A stretch of 64,000 bases of DNA from Collinsella sp. AF08-23 (GCF_003479805.1 NZ_QUHV01000001.1:124001-188000); one strand, 5' to 3'. Shown: positions 1 to 8,544, numbered from the stretch's first letter. The notes: generated from the letters alone by a model not told the origin. A program made the numbers and translations.

Positions 1-141
1 GATGCCGTCAAGCGCCGGGATGTAGGGTATGCGTCCCTTGCGAGTCGTTGCGTCAGGGGCGTGCAGGTCGGCGGGGGAGGAGGCCCCAAAATCGCCTTCG
101 GGTGTCGTGGAGGCTATGGGATGTTGCGGTGAAGTGACCAA
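1..141 (-). CDS. Acyltransferase-3 family membrane protein, N-terminal fragment
   Basis: An open frame on the minus strand runs off the left edge. Its last visible residues, GRIPYIPALDGI, match the opening of acyltransferase-3 (OafA/YrhL-type) proteins, where an 'ALDGLRALAV'-like string leads into the first membrane helix. These enzymes O-acylate cell-surface sugars. No ATG lies between an in-frame TAG at 187-189 and the conserved segment, so I chose the TTG at 141, which follows a weak AGAAAAG ribosome site; the start is uncertain. About 47 residues are visible, the first 35 being a polar Pro/Ser/Asp-rich leader. The family call rests on a short motif only. Confidence 0.55.
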   Translation of the reverse strand, partial: MVTSPQHPIASTTPEGDFGASSPADLHAPDATTRKGRIPYIPALDGI

Positions 142-263
142 GGCGGAGTCTTTTCTATCAGGTGCGTTTACCGGTCTATCGCGATTCTAACGCGTATGCG
201 TGCACGTCATTCGAACGCGTCATGACTGTTCTGTAAGCGTGGTGGCGGGGCATGGCAAGTGCC

Positions 264-309
264 CTAAAACGCGGACGCCCCACAAGCGGTGGTGCTCGCG
301 GGGCGTCCG
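264..309 (-). terminator. Rho-independent terminator after lemA
   Basis: A perfect 10-bp stem (CGGACGCCCC at 272-281 with GGGGCGTCCG at 300-309) is followed on the minus strand by CGTTTTA. It sits 20 bp past the lemA stop. Confidence 0.75.
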
Positions 310-328
310 ATCGATTCGAAGGTATCTG

Positions 329-883
329 CTAGAACTTGACCTGCGGAACCTCGCGCGTCGCTTCCGCGGCTTCAAAGCCGGTGCGCGGCTTGAACTGGAA
401 GACGCCGGCGAAGATGTTGCCGGGGAAGGTCTGAATACCGTTGTTGTAATTCAGCACGCAATCGTTGTAGCTCTGGCGAGCGTAGGAGATCTTGTTCTCG
501 GTGTCCTCGAGGGAGGTCTGGAGCTGGGTGAAGTTGGCGTTCGCCTTGAGGTCGGGGTAGGCCTCGGCAACCATGAGCAGCTGGCGCAGGGCACCGGTGA
601 GAACGTTGTCGGCAGCCATCTTCTCCTCGGGGGTGGCGGCTGACCCGGCGGCGGCGCGCGCCTCGGTGACGGCGTCGAGGGTCTCCTTCTCATGTGCAGC
701 ATAGCCCTTGACGGTTTCGACCAGGTTGGGAACGAGGTCGTTGCGGCGCTGCAGCTGCGTGTCGATGTTCTGCCACGCGTTGTCAACGCGATTGCGCAGG
801 GTGACCAGATTGTTGTAGATGCCGGCGACACCCATGGCGAGTGCGGCGACGACGATGATGACGATGATGAGCGTGAGATCCAT
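329..883 (-). CDS. lemA: LemA family membrane-anchored protein
   Basis: A 184-residue LemA protein: one N-terminal membrane helix (LTLIIVIIVVAALAMG, about residues 3-18), then the helical LemA domain with the family motifs 'LVTLRNRVDNAWQNIDTQLQRR' in part and 'RNDLVPNLVETVKGYA'. The C-terminus 'GVFQFKPRTGFEA' is also typical. Its biochemical role is not established; LemA proteins are short-N-out envelope proteins. The ATG at 883 is preceded by GGAG at a good distance and puts the helix at the N-terminus; an ATG 63 bp upstream would add an implausible Arg-rich extension. It is transcribed divergently from the TetR gene. Confidence 0.92.
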   Translation of the reverse strand: MDLTLIIVIIVVAALAMGVAGIYNNLVTLRNRVDNAWQNIDTQLQRRNDLVPNLVETVKGYAAHEKETLDAVTEARAAAGSAATPEEKMAADNVLTGALRQLLMVAEAYPDLKANANFTQLQTSLEDTENKISYARQSYNDCVLNYNNGIQTFPGNIFAGVFQFKPRTGFEAAEATREVPQVKF

Positions 884-1184
884 GCGTGCTCCGTTTCTGC
901 GGCGGCGTTTTCGCGCCGTGCTCGTGGTACTGGTCAGTATACCCATGCACGCGGGTCGATGTGCATGACAAGGGACTCGCAGACGAAGGTGCGCACCTGC
1001 CGCGCCCAGCGCCCGCCCGATCGTGGCCTCACGTGGTCACCTGTTGCCGATAATTCGTCAAGAGCCACCTGCCGCTTGCACATTTCCTATCAAGCGGTAG
1101 GATAAGAGACACCTATAAGATATCTATCTTAGTGCGCTCAAATGCGTTATAGCGTACGAGCGTATTGTTGGGAATGGGATCGAG
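884..1184. other. Divergent intergenic region between lemA and tetR-type gene
   Basis: 301 bp without a convincing gene. It must carry both promoters. The only clear structure is the palindrome annotated separately; short open frames here are coding-strand shadows without ribosome sites. Confidence 0.5.
1116..1131. promoter_or_regulatory. Palindrome, candidate TetR operator
   Basis: TAAGATA-TC-TATCTTA is a perfect 7-bp inverted repeat with a 2-bp spacer, 53 bp upstream of the TetR start. TetR regulators usually bind such palindromes near their own promoter, so autoregulation is likely by position; this is inference. Confidence 0.45.
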
Positions 1185-1775
1185 ATGGATCTGCGTATTC
1201 AAAAAACGTACCGTTCGTTGCTCGTGGCGTTCACCAAATTGCTCGAGACGCATCGCTACGAGGATGTGACGATCGCCATGCTCTGCGACGAGGCCATGAT
1301 TCGCCGGACGACCTTCTACAAGCATTTCGCCGATAAATCCGAATTCTTCAGCTTTTTTGTCGATAGCCTGCGCATTGAGATCACCAAGTATGGAGAGGAG
1401 CAGTCCGCCGGCTCGCGATCTGCCGAGGCGGATGGGGGAGTGAATGCTGAGGAGGGCCTGGCGATCCTGCGAGCCCTCGTCGATTTCATGCTCGATCACG
1501 AGCGCATGATCGACAACATTTTCGAAAGTTCAATGAGCGGCATGATGGTTCTCATGATGGCCGATCGCGTGGCGGAAACGCTGCGAGAGCGGTACCGCGA
1601 CAAATTCCAGAAGAGCGAGGCGGACGTGATCACGCTCGCGTCTGCATCGGAGTTCGCCGCCGGCGGAATCGTGCGCCTATTTGAGAAGTGGTGGGTGCGC
1701 GGACACAGCGTAGAGGGCAAGGTGGAGTTGATTACCGTTGCCGAAGCCATGGTGACACGCGTACTCAGGTCCTAA
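1185..1775 (+). CDS. TetR/AcrR family transcriptional regulator
   Basis: A 196-residue regulator. Residues about 5-55 form the TetR helix-turn-helix, with the conserved 'EDVTIAMLCDEAMIRRTTFYKHF' core shown in part as RRTTFYKHFADKSEFF. The C-terminal part is a variable helical ligand/dimer domain that gives no clue to the ligand. The ATG follows a weak GGGA. It stands alone, divergent from lemA and just upstream of tRNA-Ser, with no obvious adjacent target apart from itself. Confidence 0.85.
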   Translation: MDLRIQKTYRSLLVAFTKLLETHRYEDVTIAMLCDEAMIRRTTFYKHFADKSEFFSFFVDSLRIEITKYGEEQSAGSRSAEADGGVNAEEGLAILRALVDFMLDHERMIDNIFESSMSGMMVLMMADRVAETLRERYRDKFQKSEADVITLASASEFAAGGIVRLFEKWWVRGHSVEGKVELITVAEAMVTRVLRS

Positions 1776-1799
1776 CGATGGTATGATTACCCAGCGCGT

Positions 1800-1889
1800 G
1801 GAGAGATGGCAGAGCGGTTGAATGCGGCGGTCTTGAAAACCGTTGGGCACGCGAGTGTCCCGGGGGTTCGAATCCCCCTCTCTCCGCCA
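1800..1889 (+). tRNA. tRNA-Ser (anticodon UGA)
   Basis: Class II tRNA of 90 nt with encoded CCA. The acceptor stem GGAGAGA pairs with TCTCTCC, the anticodon loop CTTGAAA gives anticodon TGA, there is a long variable arm, and the T-arm reads GGGGGTTCGAATCCCCC. Confidence 0.96.
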
Positions 1890-2080
1890 GTTTTTGTTTG
1901 ATGGGCGAGTTCGAAAAACTTGCTTTGAGGTGGATTGGCAGATATTCGAACCCGCGAGGGGGCGGAGCTGAGAAAACGCGAAGACGTTTTCCAGCGTAGC
2001 CCGCAAGGCGCGAAGCGCCGCAGCGAGGCGAGGACGCCGAAGGGCGTCCGTCGAATCCCCCTCTCTCCGCCAGTTTTTGT
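1868..2080 (+). repeat. Duplicated tRNA-Ser 3' end (att-like direct repeat)
   Basis: The 30 bp covering the T-loop, acceptor 3' strand, CCA and next eight bases of tRNA-Ser (1868-1897) recur exactly at 2051-2080, 183 bp downstream. The 153 bp between contain no gene; they are rich in short GC inverted repeats. Exact copies of tRNA 3' ends are the usual mark left by tyrosine-recombinase integration, so this may be an attachment-site scar. Confidence 0.8.
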
Positions 2081-2086
2081 GAGTTG

Positions 2087-2112
2087 AGCGAGCCCAACCG
2101 GCTCGCTTTTTT
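2087..2112 (+). terminator. Rho-independent terminator
   Basis: AGCGAGCC, a 5-nt loop, GGCTCGCT, then six T. It ends transcription from tRNA-Ser just before the deaminase gene. Confidence 0.85.
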
Positions 2113-2136
2113 CATATGGTGGACGAGGGTGATTGC

Positions 2137-4062
2137 ATGCGAGGCCAGTTTGCAGACGACGAGCGCTTCATGCGCGAGGCTCTGACAGAAGCCCGGGCGG
2201 CAGCAGCACTCGGCGAGGTACCCATCGGCGCCGTAGTGGTGCATGAGGGCCGCGTGATCGCCCGCGCCCATAACCGCCGTGAGCTCGACGAGGATCCCTC
2301 GGCACACGCCGAGTTTTCCGCCATGATGGAGGCATCGCGTGCTCTGGGACGCTGGCGCCTCACCGGATGCACGGTGTATGTGACGCTCGAGCCGTGCCTC
2401 ATGTGCGCGGGCCTCATGGTCAACGCGCGTATCGACCGCTGCGTGTACGGCGCCGTCGATCCAAAGGGCGGTGCGGTTGGAACGCTGTACGACGTGAGCC
2501 GGGATCCTCGTCTCAACCACTCGTTCGAAGTCGGGGCGGGCGTCCTTGGAGATGAGTGCGCTGCCGTGTTGCGCGAGTTTTTCCGAGGGTTGAGGGCCAA
2601 GCGCAAGGGCGCGGCGGTTGGTACGGGTGCCATGGCCGTCGCGGACAGCTCCCCTGCGAGTTCCCTCGCGCAAGGTGCCTCCGCGCCCGCCCTGGTGCCT
2701 GCGCCTTCACGCCGCGTGATACTCGCCATCGACTCGTTCAAAGGATCGGCGACGAGCGCGCAGGTCGAGACATGGTTCGCTGAAGGGATGTCTGCCGCCG
2801 ACCTCGGTTTGGATGTCATGTCCATCCCCGTTGCGGATGGAGGGGAAGGGACGATGGACGCCGTTCGGGCGATGCTCGGCGGCGAGGTCCGCGAGGTCGA
2901 GGTGACCTCTCCCGTTGGAACCGCCCGTACTGCCGGGACGTTCGTTGCCGGGGCGTCTGCGGATGCCGGGAGCGCGGATACGCCCGAGGCGTTTGCCGGC
3001 GAGGTTCACTGGGCTCCATATCTCCTGGTCGACGTTGATGGGGTGGGGCTCGACGGCGGACAAGCGGGCCTCATCGCCGTGATTGAGATGGCACACGCGG
3101 CCGGCATCTCCCGTTCCCCGCGCACGAACGAGGCTGCCCTCGCGGCAACAACCCGCGGCGTGGGCGAGCTCATGCTCGCCGCCGTCGCTGCGGGCGCGAA
3201 AACGCTGTATATCGGCCTTGGCGGCAGTGCCACGACGGACGGCGGTGCGGGCATGCTGCAGGCCCTCGGCGCACGGATTCTCGATGCAGCAGACGAGCCG
3301 GTGAGGCCGGGCCTCGCCGGTCTGCGCGACGTTGCCTTCGTCGATCTCGCGCCCGCTCGCGAGGCGCTGGCTGGCGTACGGATCAAGGTCCTTTCGGACG
3401 TGGGGTGCCCTCTTGTGGGGCCGCGCGGCTCCGTGCGCATGTTCGGGCAGCAGAAGGGGCTGGGCACGGGCCTCGATGACATTGCGCGAGACGAGATGCT
3501 TCGCGAGTGCGACCGCCATATGTCAGCGTATGGCGCGCGCCTCACCGCCGCTCGCGATGCCCTTGATGGAACACCTTGGCAAGTTGCCGTCCCTGGCGCT
3601 CGCCCCACGTCGCTTGCGGGTGTGCCGGGAGCCGGCGCCGCGGGCGGTTTGGGCGCCGCACTCCTCGCCCTAGGTGCGGAGCTCGCGTCTGGGGTGGACG
3701 CGCTGCTCGATCTGGCACAATTCGATAACCAGGTGTCCGGCGCGATCGCGGTGATCACGGGCGAGGGATCAATTGACGCTCAAACGGCGGAAGGTAAGGT
3801 TCCGGCGGGGGTGGCGCGTCGCGCCAAGCACGTTTGCAAAGATGTTCCCGTCTTTGCGGTGTGCGGCTCGCGCGCCGAGGACCTCGGAAGCGTGTATGCA
3901 CTGGGGATCGATGCGGTCCTGCCCATCGAGCTTGGTCCCCAGCCTCTGGAGCGTGCCCTCAGCTCCGCGCAAACCCGCTCCAATCTCATCGCCTCTGGCG
4001 AGACCCTCGCTCGCCTGATTGCAATGCGGGAAGCGAGTCGCACTGCGGGGCACCGACCGTAA
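2137..4062 (+). CDS. tadA: TadA tRNA adenosine deaminase fused to glycerate kinase
   Basis: One uninterrupted 641-residue frame holds two enzymes. Residues 1-160 are TadA, which converts A34 to inosine in tRNA-Arg: zinc and proton-transfer motif HAE at 57-59 and PCLMC at 86-90. A Pro/Ala-rich linker (about 160-190) leads to a complete type-II glycerate kinase (GlxK family): DSFKGSATSAQ, VADGGEGTMDA, GLGGSATTDGGAGMLQ, then GEGSIDAQTAEGKVP near the end. I see no frameshift. The ATG at 2137 has GAGGG upstream; the ATG at 2116 abuts the terminator T-run. The two activities are unrelated, so the fusion is odd; it may be processed, or simply a read-through join of neighbours. Confidence 0.93.
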   Translation: MRGQFADDERFMREALTEARAAAALGEVPIGAVVVHEGRVIARAHNRRELDEDPSAHAEFSAMMEASRALGRWRLTGCTVYVTLEPCLMCAGLMVNARIDRCVYGAVDPKGGAVGTLYDVSRDPRLNHSFEVGAGVLGDECAAVLREFFRGLRAKRKGAAVGTGAMAVADSSPASSLAQGASAPALVPAPSRRVILAIDSFKGSATSAQVETWFAEGMSAADLGLDVMSIPVADGGEGTMDAVRAMLGGEVREVEVTSPVGTARTAGTFVAGASADAGSADTPEAFAGEVHWAPYLLVDVDGVGLDGGQAGLIAVIEMAHAAGISRSPRTNEAALAATTRGVGELMLAAVAAGAKTLYIGLGGSATTDGGAGMLQALGARILDAADEPVRPGLAGLRDVAFVDLAPAREALAGVRIKVLSDVGCPLVGPRGSVRMFGQQKGLGTGLDDIARDEMLRECDRHMSAYGARLTAARDALDGTPWQVAVPGARPTSLAGVPGAGAAGGLGAALLALGAELASGVDALLDLAQFDNQVSGAIAVITGEGSIDAQTAEGKVPAGVARRAKHVCKDVPVFAVCGSRAEDLGSVYALGIDAVLPIELGPQPLERALSSAQTRSNLIASGETLARLIAMREASRTAGHRP

Positions 4063-4082
4063 CGCGAAGAACCGACCCGCAA

Positions 4083-4139
4083 TGTGAGGAATCATGGGTT
4101 TGAAGCGAGGCCACTCTTTCAAACCCATGATTCCTCACA
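4083..4139. repeat. Perfect 22-bp inverted repeat element
   Basis: Arms at 4083-4104 and 4118-4139 are exact complements (start TGTGAGGAATCATGGG), with a 13-nt loop, followed by five A then GGTGCCTGG. It looks like a dispersed palindromic unit; read on either strand it would make a long hairpin after the deaminase-kinase gene. Confidence 0.8.
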
Positions 4140-4155
4140 AAAAGGTGCCTGGTAA

Positions 4156-4213
4156 TGTGATTTATCATAGGTTTGAAACAAACGCGCTCATTTCAAACTC
4201 ACGTTTTCTCACA
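4156..4213. repeat. Decayed second copy of the inverted repeat element
   Basis: TGTGATTTATCATAGGTTTGAA and a matching 3' arm ending TTTTCTCACA resemble the preceding perfect element but with many mismatches, so one unit has degenerated. Confidence 0.6.
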
Positions 4214-4262
4214 TGGGCGATGCTCTGGACGAGTGGGCTCAAAGCCGCTACTATAACAAGAC

Positions 4263-4383
4263 ACGCCTTGCGCGTTCGATGGGTTCGGGTGACGATATGT
4301 TCCGAACCTGGTCAGGTCCGGAAGGAAGCAGCCATAAGGAGCCTCTGACGGGCACCCGTTCCCATCGAGCACACGGGGCGTTT
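4263..4383 (+). ncRNA. ffs: Signal recognition particle RNA (small bacterial, 4.5S-like)
   Basis: The universally conserved SRP Alu-less domain IV core is present: ACCTGGTCAGGTCCGGAAGG followed by AAGCAGCC. Flanking arms TTCGATGGGTTCGGGTG and CACCCGTTCCCATCGA pair to close the hairpin. A six-T run at 4381 ends it. It binds Ffh for co-translational membrane targeting. Exact ends are estimated. Confidence 0.9.
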
Positions 4384-4535
4384 TTTGTGTCGCGGCTGCC
4401 TGGGACGTGGTTGCAGGGGAGGTGTCGCGGCTGCCATGAGGCGCGAGCGACGTGCCGCGCTATTGTCCCGGGACGCACGCAGGGCACCTGCTCGTAAACA
4501 ATCTGATGCATCGCTCGGCCTTTCGTGGCCGGCTG

Positions 4536-4541
4536 TATAAT
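4536..4541 (+). promoter_or_regulatory. Candidate -10 element (TATAAT) for the ABC exporter operon
   Basis: A perfect TATAAT lies about 75 bp upstream of the exporter start, but the -35 region is poor, so only the -10 box is convincing. Confidence 0.4.
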
Positions 4542-4614
4542 ACGTGCCGATGCACCTAGGCGCGGCGGTGTTTTGCGAATTCGTCTGCGCAACGAGTCCA
4601 TGAGGGTCATCTAC

Positions 4615-6507
4615 ATGATTGGATTGCTCAAACGGTTTGGCCGCCCTTTTCGCCGAGAGCTGACGCTTGGACCGGCAAGCAAGCTCATCGAGGTCATATT
4701 CGACCTGCTTACGCCCCTTGTTGTCGCTCTCATGATCGACCGCGGTGTGGGCGAGCGCAATGTCGGTGTACTGCTCGCTTATGGGGCATTGCTCGTGGGT
4801 ATGGCGCTGGCGGGCTTCGCCTCCACGCTCATCTGCCAAAAAATGGCCGCCCGTGCCTCCCAAGGGCTCGGTACCAGCATGCGCGACGCGCTGTTCGCGC
4901 ATATCAACTCGTTTTCGTATGTCGAGCTCGACCGTTTTGGCACACCGTCGCTCATTACGCGCATCACCAACGATATCAATCAGGTCCAGCTCGCCATCGC
5001 GCTCGCGATTCGCCAACTCACACGCTTTCCGCTTCTTGCAGTTGGCTCCATGGTGGCGGCCCTGCTCATCGATGCCAAGCTCGGTCTGATTTTCCTGATT
5101 TCAACGCCTCTCATTGGGGCGATCTTTTGGTTTGTGATGGCGCGTTGCATCCCGTATTTCAAGCGCATGCAACGGCAGCTCGACCAGATTGGCCTGGTTA
5201 CGCGCGAGGGTCTGTCGGGGGCGCGCGTCATGCGCGCGTTTGTACGTGAGGACTACGAGCGAGAGCGCTTTTGCCACACCGCGGTTGACCAGGCGAACAC
5301 CGCCATCGCCGTTGGACGTCTGTCCAACGTGCTCAACCCGGCGACATTTCTCGTGATGAACTTGGCTGTCTGTGCAATCCTATGGGTCGGCGGCATCCAG
5401 GTAAACGTGGGCGCGCTCACGCAGGGTCAGGTCATGGCGTTCGTGAACTACATGACGCAGACGCTGCTTGCCATTGTCTATGTGGCGAATTTGGTGGTCG
5501 TGTTCACCAAGGCGAGCGCGAGCGCCGGGCGTATCGAGGAAGTGCTCGCGTGTGAGCCGAGCATGTGCGATGCCGCCGAGCGGGCTGGCGGGGACGATAC
5601 CGGATCGGGGTGCACGGCGGGAGCTGTTGGCGAGGCGGCCCCTGCTTGCGAGACGGCCCCCATTGGCACGGCGAGCCCTACCGGCACGACGAGCGATGTG
5701 CTCTCCGGAGGCTTTGATCCGAGCGTCCCGGCGATCAGACTTTCCGGCGTCTCTTTTGCCTATCCGGGCAGTGCGGAGGACGCGGTGCACGACGTGACGT
5801 TCGAGGTTCCGCGCGGCGGCACGCTCGGCGTGATCGGCGGTACGGGCTCCGGCAAGTCGACGCTGGTGAGCCTTTTTCCACGTCTGTACGATGTTGCGCG
5901 GGGTTCTGTTGAGGTGTTCGGCCGCGATGTTCGCGCGTGGCCGCTTGGGGAGCTGCGCCGCGCATTCGGTTTCGTTCCCCAAAAGGTCGAGCTGGTGAGT
6001 GGCACCATTCGGTCGAATCTTCTGTGGCGCGACCCGCTCGCCTCAGACGCTGATCTGTGGAGGGCTCTTAAGACCGCTCAGGCGGAGGACTTTGCGCGCG
6101 CTCTTCCCAAGGGCTTGGATGCGCCTGTCGAGGCGGGGGGAAAGAACTTCTCGGGCGGTCAGCGCCAGCGCTTGACCATTGCTCGTGCGCTTGTTGGCGC
6201 GCCACCGCTGCTCATCATGGACGATTCGACCTCGGCACTCGACTTTAAGACCGATGCCGCGCTTCGCAGGGCGATTCGCATGCTCAGTGGTGCTGATTCA
6301 AGCGTGACCACGGTGGTGGTGAGCCAGCGGGTGTCTTCGGTGCGCGGCGCCGACCTCATCTGCGTGATGCGCCATGGCCGTGCGGTCGGTGTGGGCACGC
6401 ATGAAGAGCTTATGGCGACGTGCGAGGTGTATCGCGAGATCGCTGAGTCCCAGTTGTACTCGGATGCCGCTGCATCGGCGGCGGAGGAGGGGGGCGCACA
6501 TGCCTAA
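4615..6507 (+). CDS. ABC exporter half-transporter, degenerate-site subunit
   Basis: A 630-residue fused membrane-ATPase exporter: a six-helix transmembrane domain (about 1-310), an Ala/Gly/Thr-rich stretch (about 325-370), then the nucleotide-binding domain with Walker A GGTGSGKST and signature FSGGQ. The catalytic Glu after Walker B is Asp (LLIMDDSTSALD), and the switch His is Gln (VVVSQRVSSV). These changes mark the non-hydrolysing half of heterodimeric exporters of the TM287/288, LmrCD and BmrCD type. The ATG at 4615 has GAGGG eight bases upstream; earlier candidates overlap the promoter. It overlaps the next gene by 8 bp, and the two surely form one transporter. Substrate unknown. Confidence 0.9.
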   Translation: MIGLLKRFGRPFRRELTLGPASKLIEVIFDLLTPLVVALMIDRGVGERNVGVLLAYGALLVGMALAGFASTLICQKMAARASQGLGTSMRDALFAHINSFSYVELDRFGTPSLITRITNDINQVQLAIALAIRQLTRFPLLAVGSMVAALLIDAKLGLIFLISTPLIGAIFWFVMARCIPYFKRMQRQLDQIGLVTREGLSGARVMRAFVREDYERERFCHTAVDQANTAIAVGRLSNVLNPATFLVMNLAVCAILWVGGIQVNVGALTQGQVMAFVNYMTQTLLAIVYVANLVVVFTKASASAGRIEEVLACEPSMCDAAERAGGDDTGSGCTAGAVGEAAPACETAPIGTASPTGTTSDVLSGGFDPSVPAIRLSGVSFAYPGSAEDAVHDVTFEVPRGGTLGVIGGTGSGKSTLVSLFPRLYDVARGSVEVFGRDVRAWPLGELRRAFGFVPQKVELVSGTIRSNLLWRDPLASDADLWRALKTAQAEDFARALPKGLDAPVEAGGKNFSGGQRQRLTIARALVGAPPLLIMDDSTSALDFKTDAALRRAIRMLSGADSSVTTVVVSQRVSSVRGADLICVMRHGRAVGVGTHEELMATCEVYREIAESQLYSDAAASAAEEGGAHA

Positions 6508-8464
6508 TCCGTATGCCTCCACGGCCGGAGCCTCCACCATCACGGCGACCGTATCGGGAAATGACAACCTGAATGATTTTCGCGATTCCCGCGGTGGCGG
6601 TAATTCCGACCGTGCGCAAAAGCCGATGGGGACGGCTCAAGTCGCTCGCCGCATCTTCGCCTACGTACGTCCGCATATCCTGCTGTTCGTGGCGTCGTTC
6701 GTGTGCTCTGCGCTTTCCGTCGTGCTGCAGCTTTTCGTGCCCATATTGATCGGGCGTGCGATCGACCTGATTGTGAGTGCGGGAAGGGTGGACATGGCGG
6801 CGCTTGTGCCGCTGCTCGCGAGGCTTGCGGCAACCGTTCTCGCCGCAGCTGCGTTGCAGTGGGTGCAGGGTGTGTGCGTGAATCGGCTCTCTTACATCAC
6901 CGTGTGCGATCTGCGCATCGAGGCATATGACAAGCTCACGCGCATGCCTCTCTCGCTCATCGATCGCCATCCCCACGGTGACTATATCTCGCGTGTGGTG
7001 AACGATGTGGATCAGGTGGGCGACGGTCTGCTGCAAGGTTTGACACAGCTGTTCAACGGCGTGGTGACGGTTGTCGCCACCCTCGCCTTCATGCTCGCGA
7101 CCTCGGCCCCCATGGCGATTGTCGTTGTGCTCGTCACGCCGTTTTCTGTGCTCGCGGCGGGTGCCATGGCGCGGTTTGCGGGGAAGAGCTTTACCGCCCA
7201 AATGAGCATTCAAGGCGAGCTCTCGGCATATGTCGAGGAGTATGTGGGGGCGCAGCGCTTGGTGGACGCCTTTGCGTATGGCGAGCGCGCGCAGGAGGGC
7301 TTTTCCTCCATTAACCGTAAGCTTTACGCGGCGGGTGAGCGCGCTCAGTTTCTCAGCTCGCTTGCCAATCCGGGGACGCGCTTTGTCAACAATTGCATGT
7401 ATGCCGTTGTGGCGGTTGTGGGCTTTGTGGGTGTGGTGACTGGTTTCCCTGCGGTGCTCACCGTTGGCGACGTGCAGGTTTTCCTGTCGTACGCGAATCA
7501 GTACACCAAACCGTTCAATGAGATTTCGGGTGTCGTTACTCAGATTCAAGGCGCTTTTGCTTCGGCACGCCGGGTATTCGCCCTGCTCGATGCTCCCGAG
7601 GATGACATGGGGGAGAAGCCATTCGACCTTGATTCGAACGACGGGGCAGCGATGGATTCCGCGCGCAACTCTGTCGTTTTGCACGACGATTTGGCTGCCG
7701 CCCTTGGGGCCAGCCTTCAGGGTGGCCCCAAGGGCGACGTTGTCTTTGATCACGTCGACTTCTCCTATGAGCCCGACCACCCGCTACTCCAGGACATCTG
7801 CATGCACGCGCGCCCGGGTATGCGTATGGCACTTGTGGGCCCCACGGGTTGTGGCAAGACAACGCTCATCAATCTGTTGCTGCGTTTTTACGATACCGAT
7901 TCGGGCGAGATTCTCGTTGACGATAGGCCCATTGCCTCGTATTCCAGGGCGGACCTGCGGCGCATGTTCGGCATGGTGTTGCAGGAGAGCTGGTTGTTCG
8001 AGGGTACCGTACGCGACATTATTTCGTACGGTCGGCCGGACGCCACACGCGAGCAGGTGGAGGAGGCCGCACGCCGCGCCCGCGCCGATGCGTTCATTCG
8101 AGCTCTGCCCGACGGCTACGACACGGTGCTGCCCGAGAACGGCGGGTCGCTATCGCAAGGTCAGCGCCAGCTGCTCTGCATCGCGCGCGTCATGCTCTCC
8201 GACCCCGCCATCCTCTTGCTCGATGAAGCCACCAGCAGCATCGACACCCGAACCGAAATGCAGGTCCAGGCGGCATTCGACGAGCTTATGCAGGAGCGTA
8301 CGAGCTTCGTGGTGGCGCATCGCCTGAGCACCATCCGCAACGCCGATTGCATTCTCGTGATGCGCGATGGCCACATCGTGGAACGTGGCACGCACGACGA
8401 ACTGCTCGTCGCCGGAGGTTTCTACGCCGAGCTCTACAGCAGTCAGTTTGCGCCTGCCGAGTAA
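6500..8464 (+). CDS. ABC exporter half-transporter, catalytic subunit
   Basis: A 654-residue partner of the preceding protein: about 55 polar N-terminal residues, six membrane helices, then an ATPase domain with Walker A GPTGCGKTT, canonical Walker B/catalytic Glu (LLLDEATSSID) and switch His (VVAHRLSTI). Its signature is LSQGQ instead of LSGGQ. That completes the degenerate site made with the partner's Walker B Asp, while this subunit's Walker motifs plus the partner's FSGGQ make the active site. The start has GGAGGAGGGG upstream and overlaps the upstream gene. Likely multidrug or lipid/peptide export. Confidence 0.9.
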   Translation: MPNPYASTAGASTITATVSGNDNLNDFRDSRGGGNSDRAQKPMGTAQVARRIFAYVRPHILLFVASFVCSALSVVLQLFVPILIGRAIDLIVSAGRVDMAALVPLLARLAATVLAAAALQWVQGVCVNRLSYITVCDLRIEAYDKLTRMPLSLIDRHPHGDYISRVVNDVDQVGDGLLQGLTQLFNGVVTVVATLAFMLATSAPMAIVVVLVTPFSVLAAGAMARFAGKSFTAQMSIQGELSAYVEEYVGAQRLVDAFAYGERAQEGFSSINRKLYAAGERAQFLSSLANPGTRFVNNCMYAVVAVVGFVGVVTGFPAVLTVGDVQVFLSYANQYTKPFNEISGVVTQIQGAFASARRVFALLDAPEDDMGEKPFDLDSNDGAAMDSARNSVVLHDDLAAALGASLQGGPKGDVVFDHVDFSYEPDHPLLQDICMHARPGMRMALVGPTGCGKTTLINLLLRFYDTDSGEILVDDRPIASYSRADLRRMFGMVLQESWLFEGTVRDIISYGRPDATREQVEEAARRARADAFIRALPDGYDTVLPENGGSLSQGQRQLLCIARVMLSDPAILLLDEATSSIDTRTEMQVQAAFDELMQERTSFVVAHRLSTIRNADCILVMRDGHIVERGTHDELLVAGGFYAELYSSQFAPAE

Positions 8465-8468
8465 TATC

Positions 8469-8501
8469 GTTCGCGCCTTCGTCTAGCGCAAGGGCGCGAA
8501 C
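8469..8501 (+). terminator. Hairpin after exporter operon
   Basis: GTTCGCGCC and GGCGCGAAC form a perfect 9-bp stem 5 bp past the stop. There is no T-run after it, so it may be a weak or factor-dependent terminator. Confidence 0.35.
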
Positions 8502-8525
8502 GGCGGAAAAACTTCGGTGAGTGGC

Positions 8526-8544
8526 AATCTTGTTGGACAAGATT
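8526..8544. promoter_or_regulatory. Palindrome upstream of alpha-glucoside PTS, candidate RpiR operator
   Basis: AATCTTGT-TGG-ACAAGATT is a perfect 8-bp inverted repeat, 145 bp before the PTS start and far from any other gene. The operon ends with two RpiR regulators, which plausibly bind here. Confidence 0.5.

Noticed and set aside
2051..2080. A second tRNA-Ser gene
   Set aside because: Only the 3' third is present; no anticodon or D-arm precedes it.
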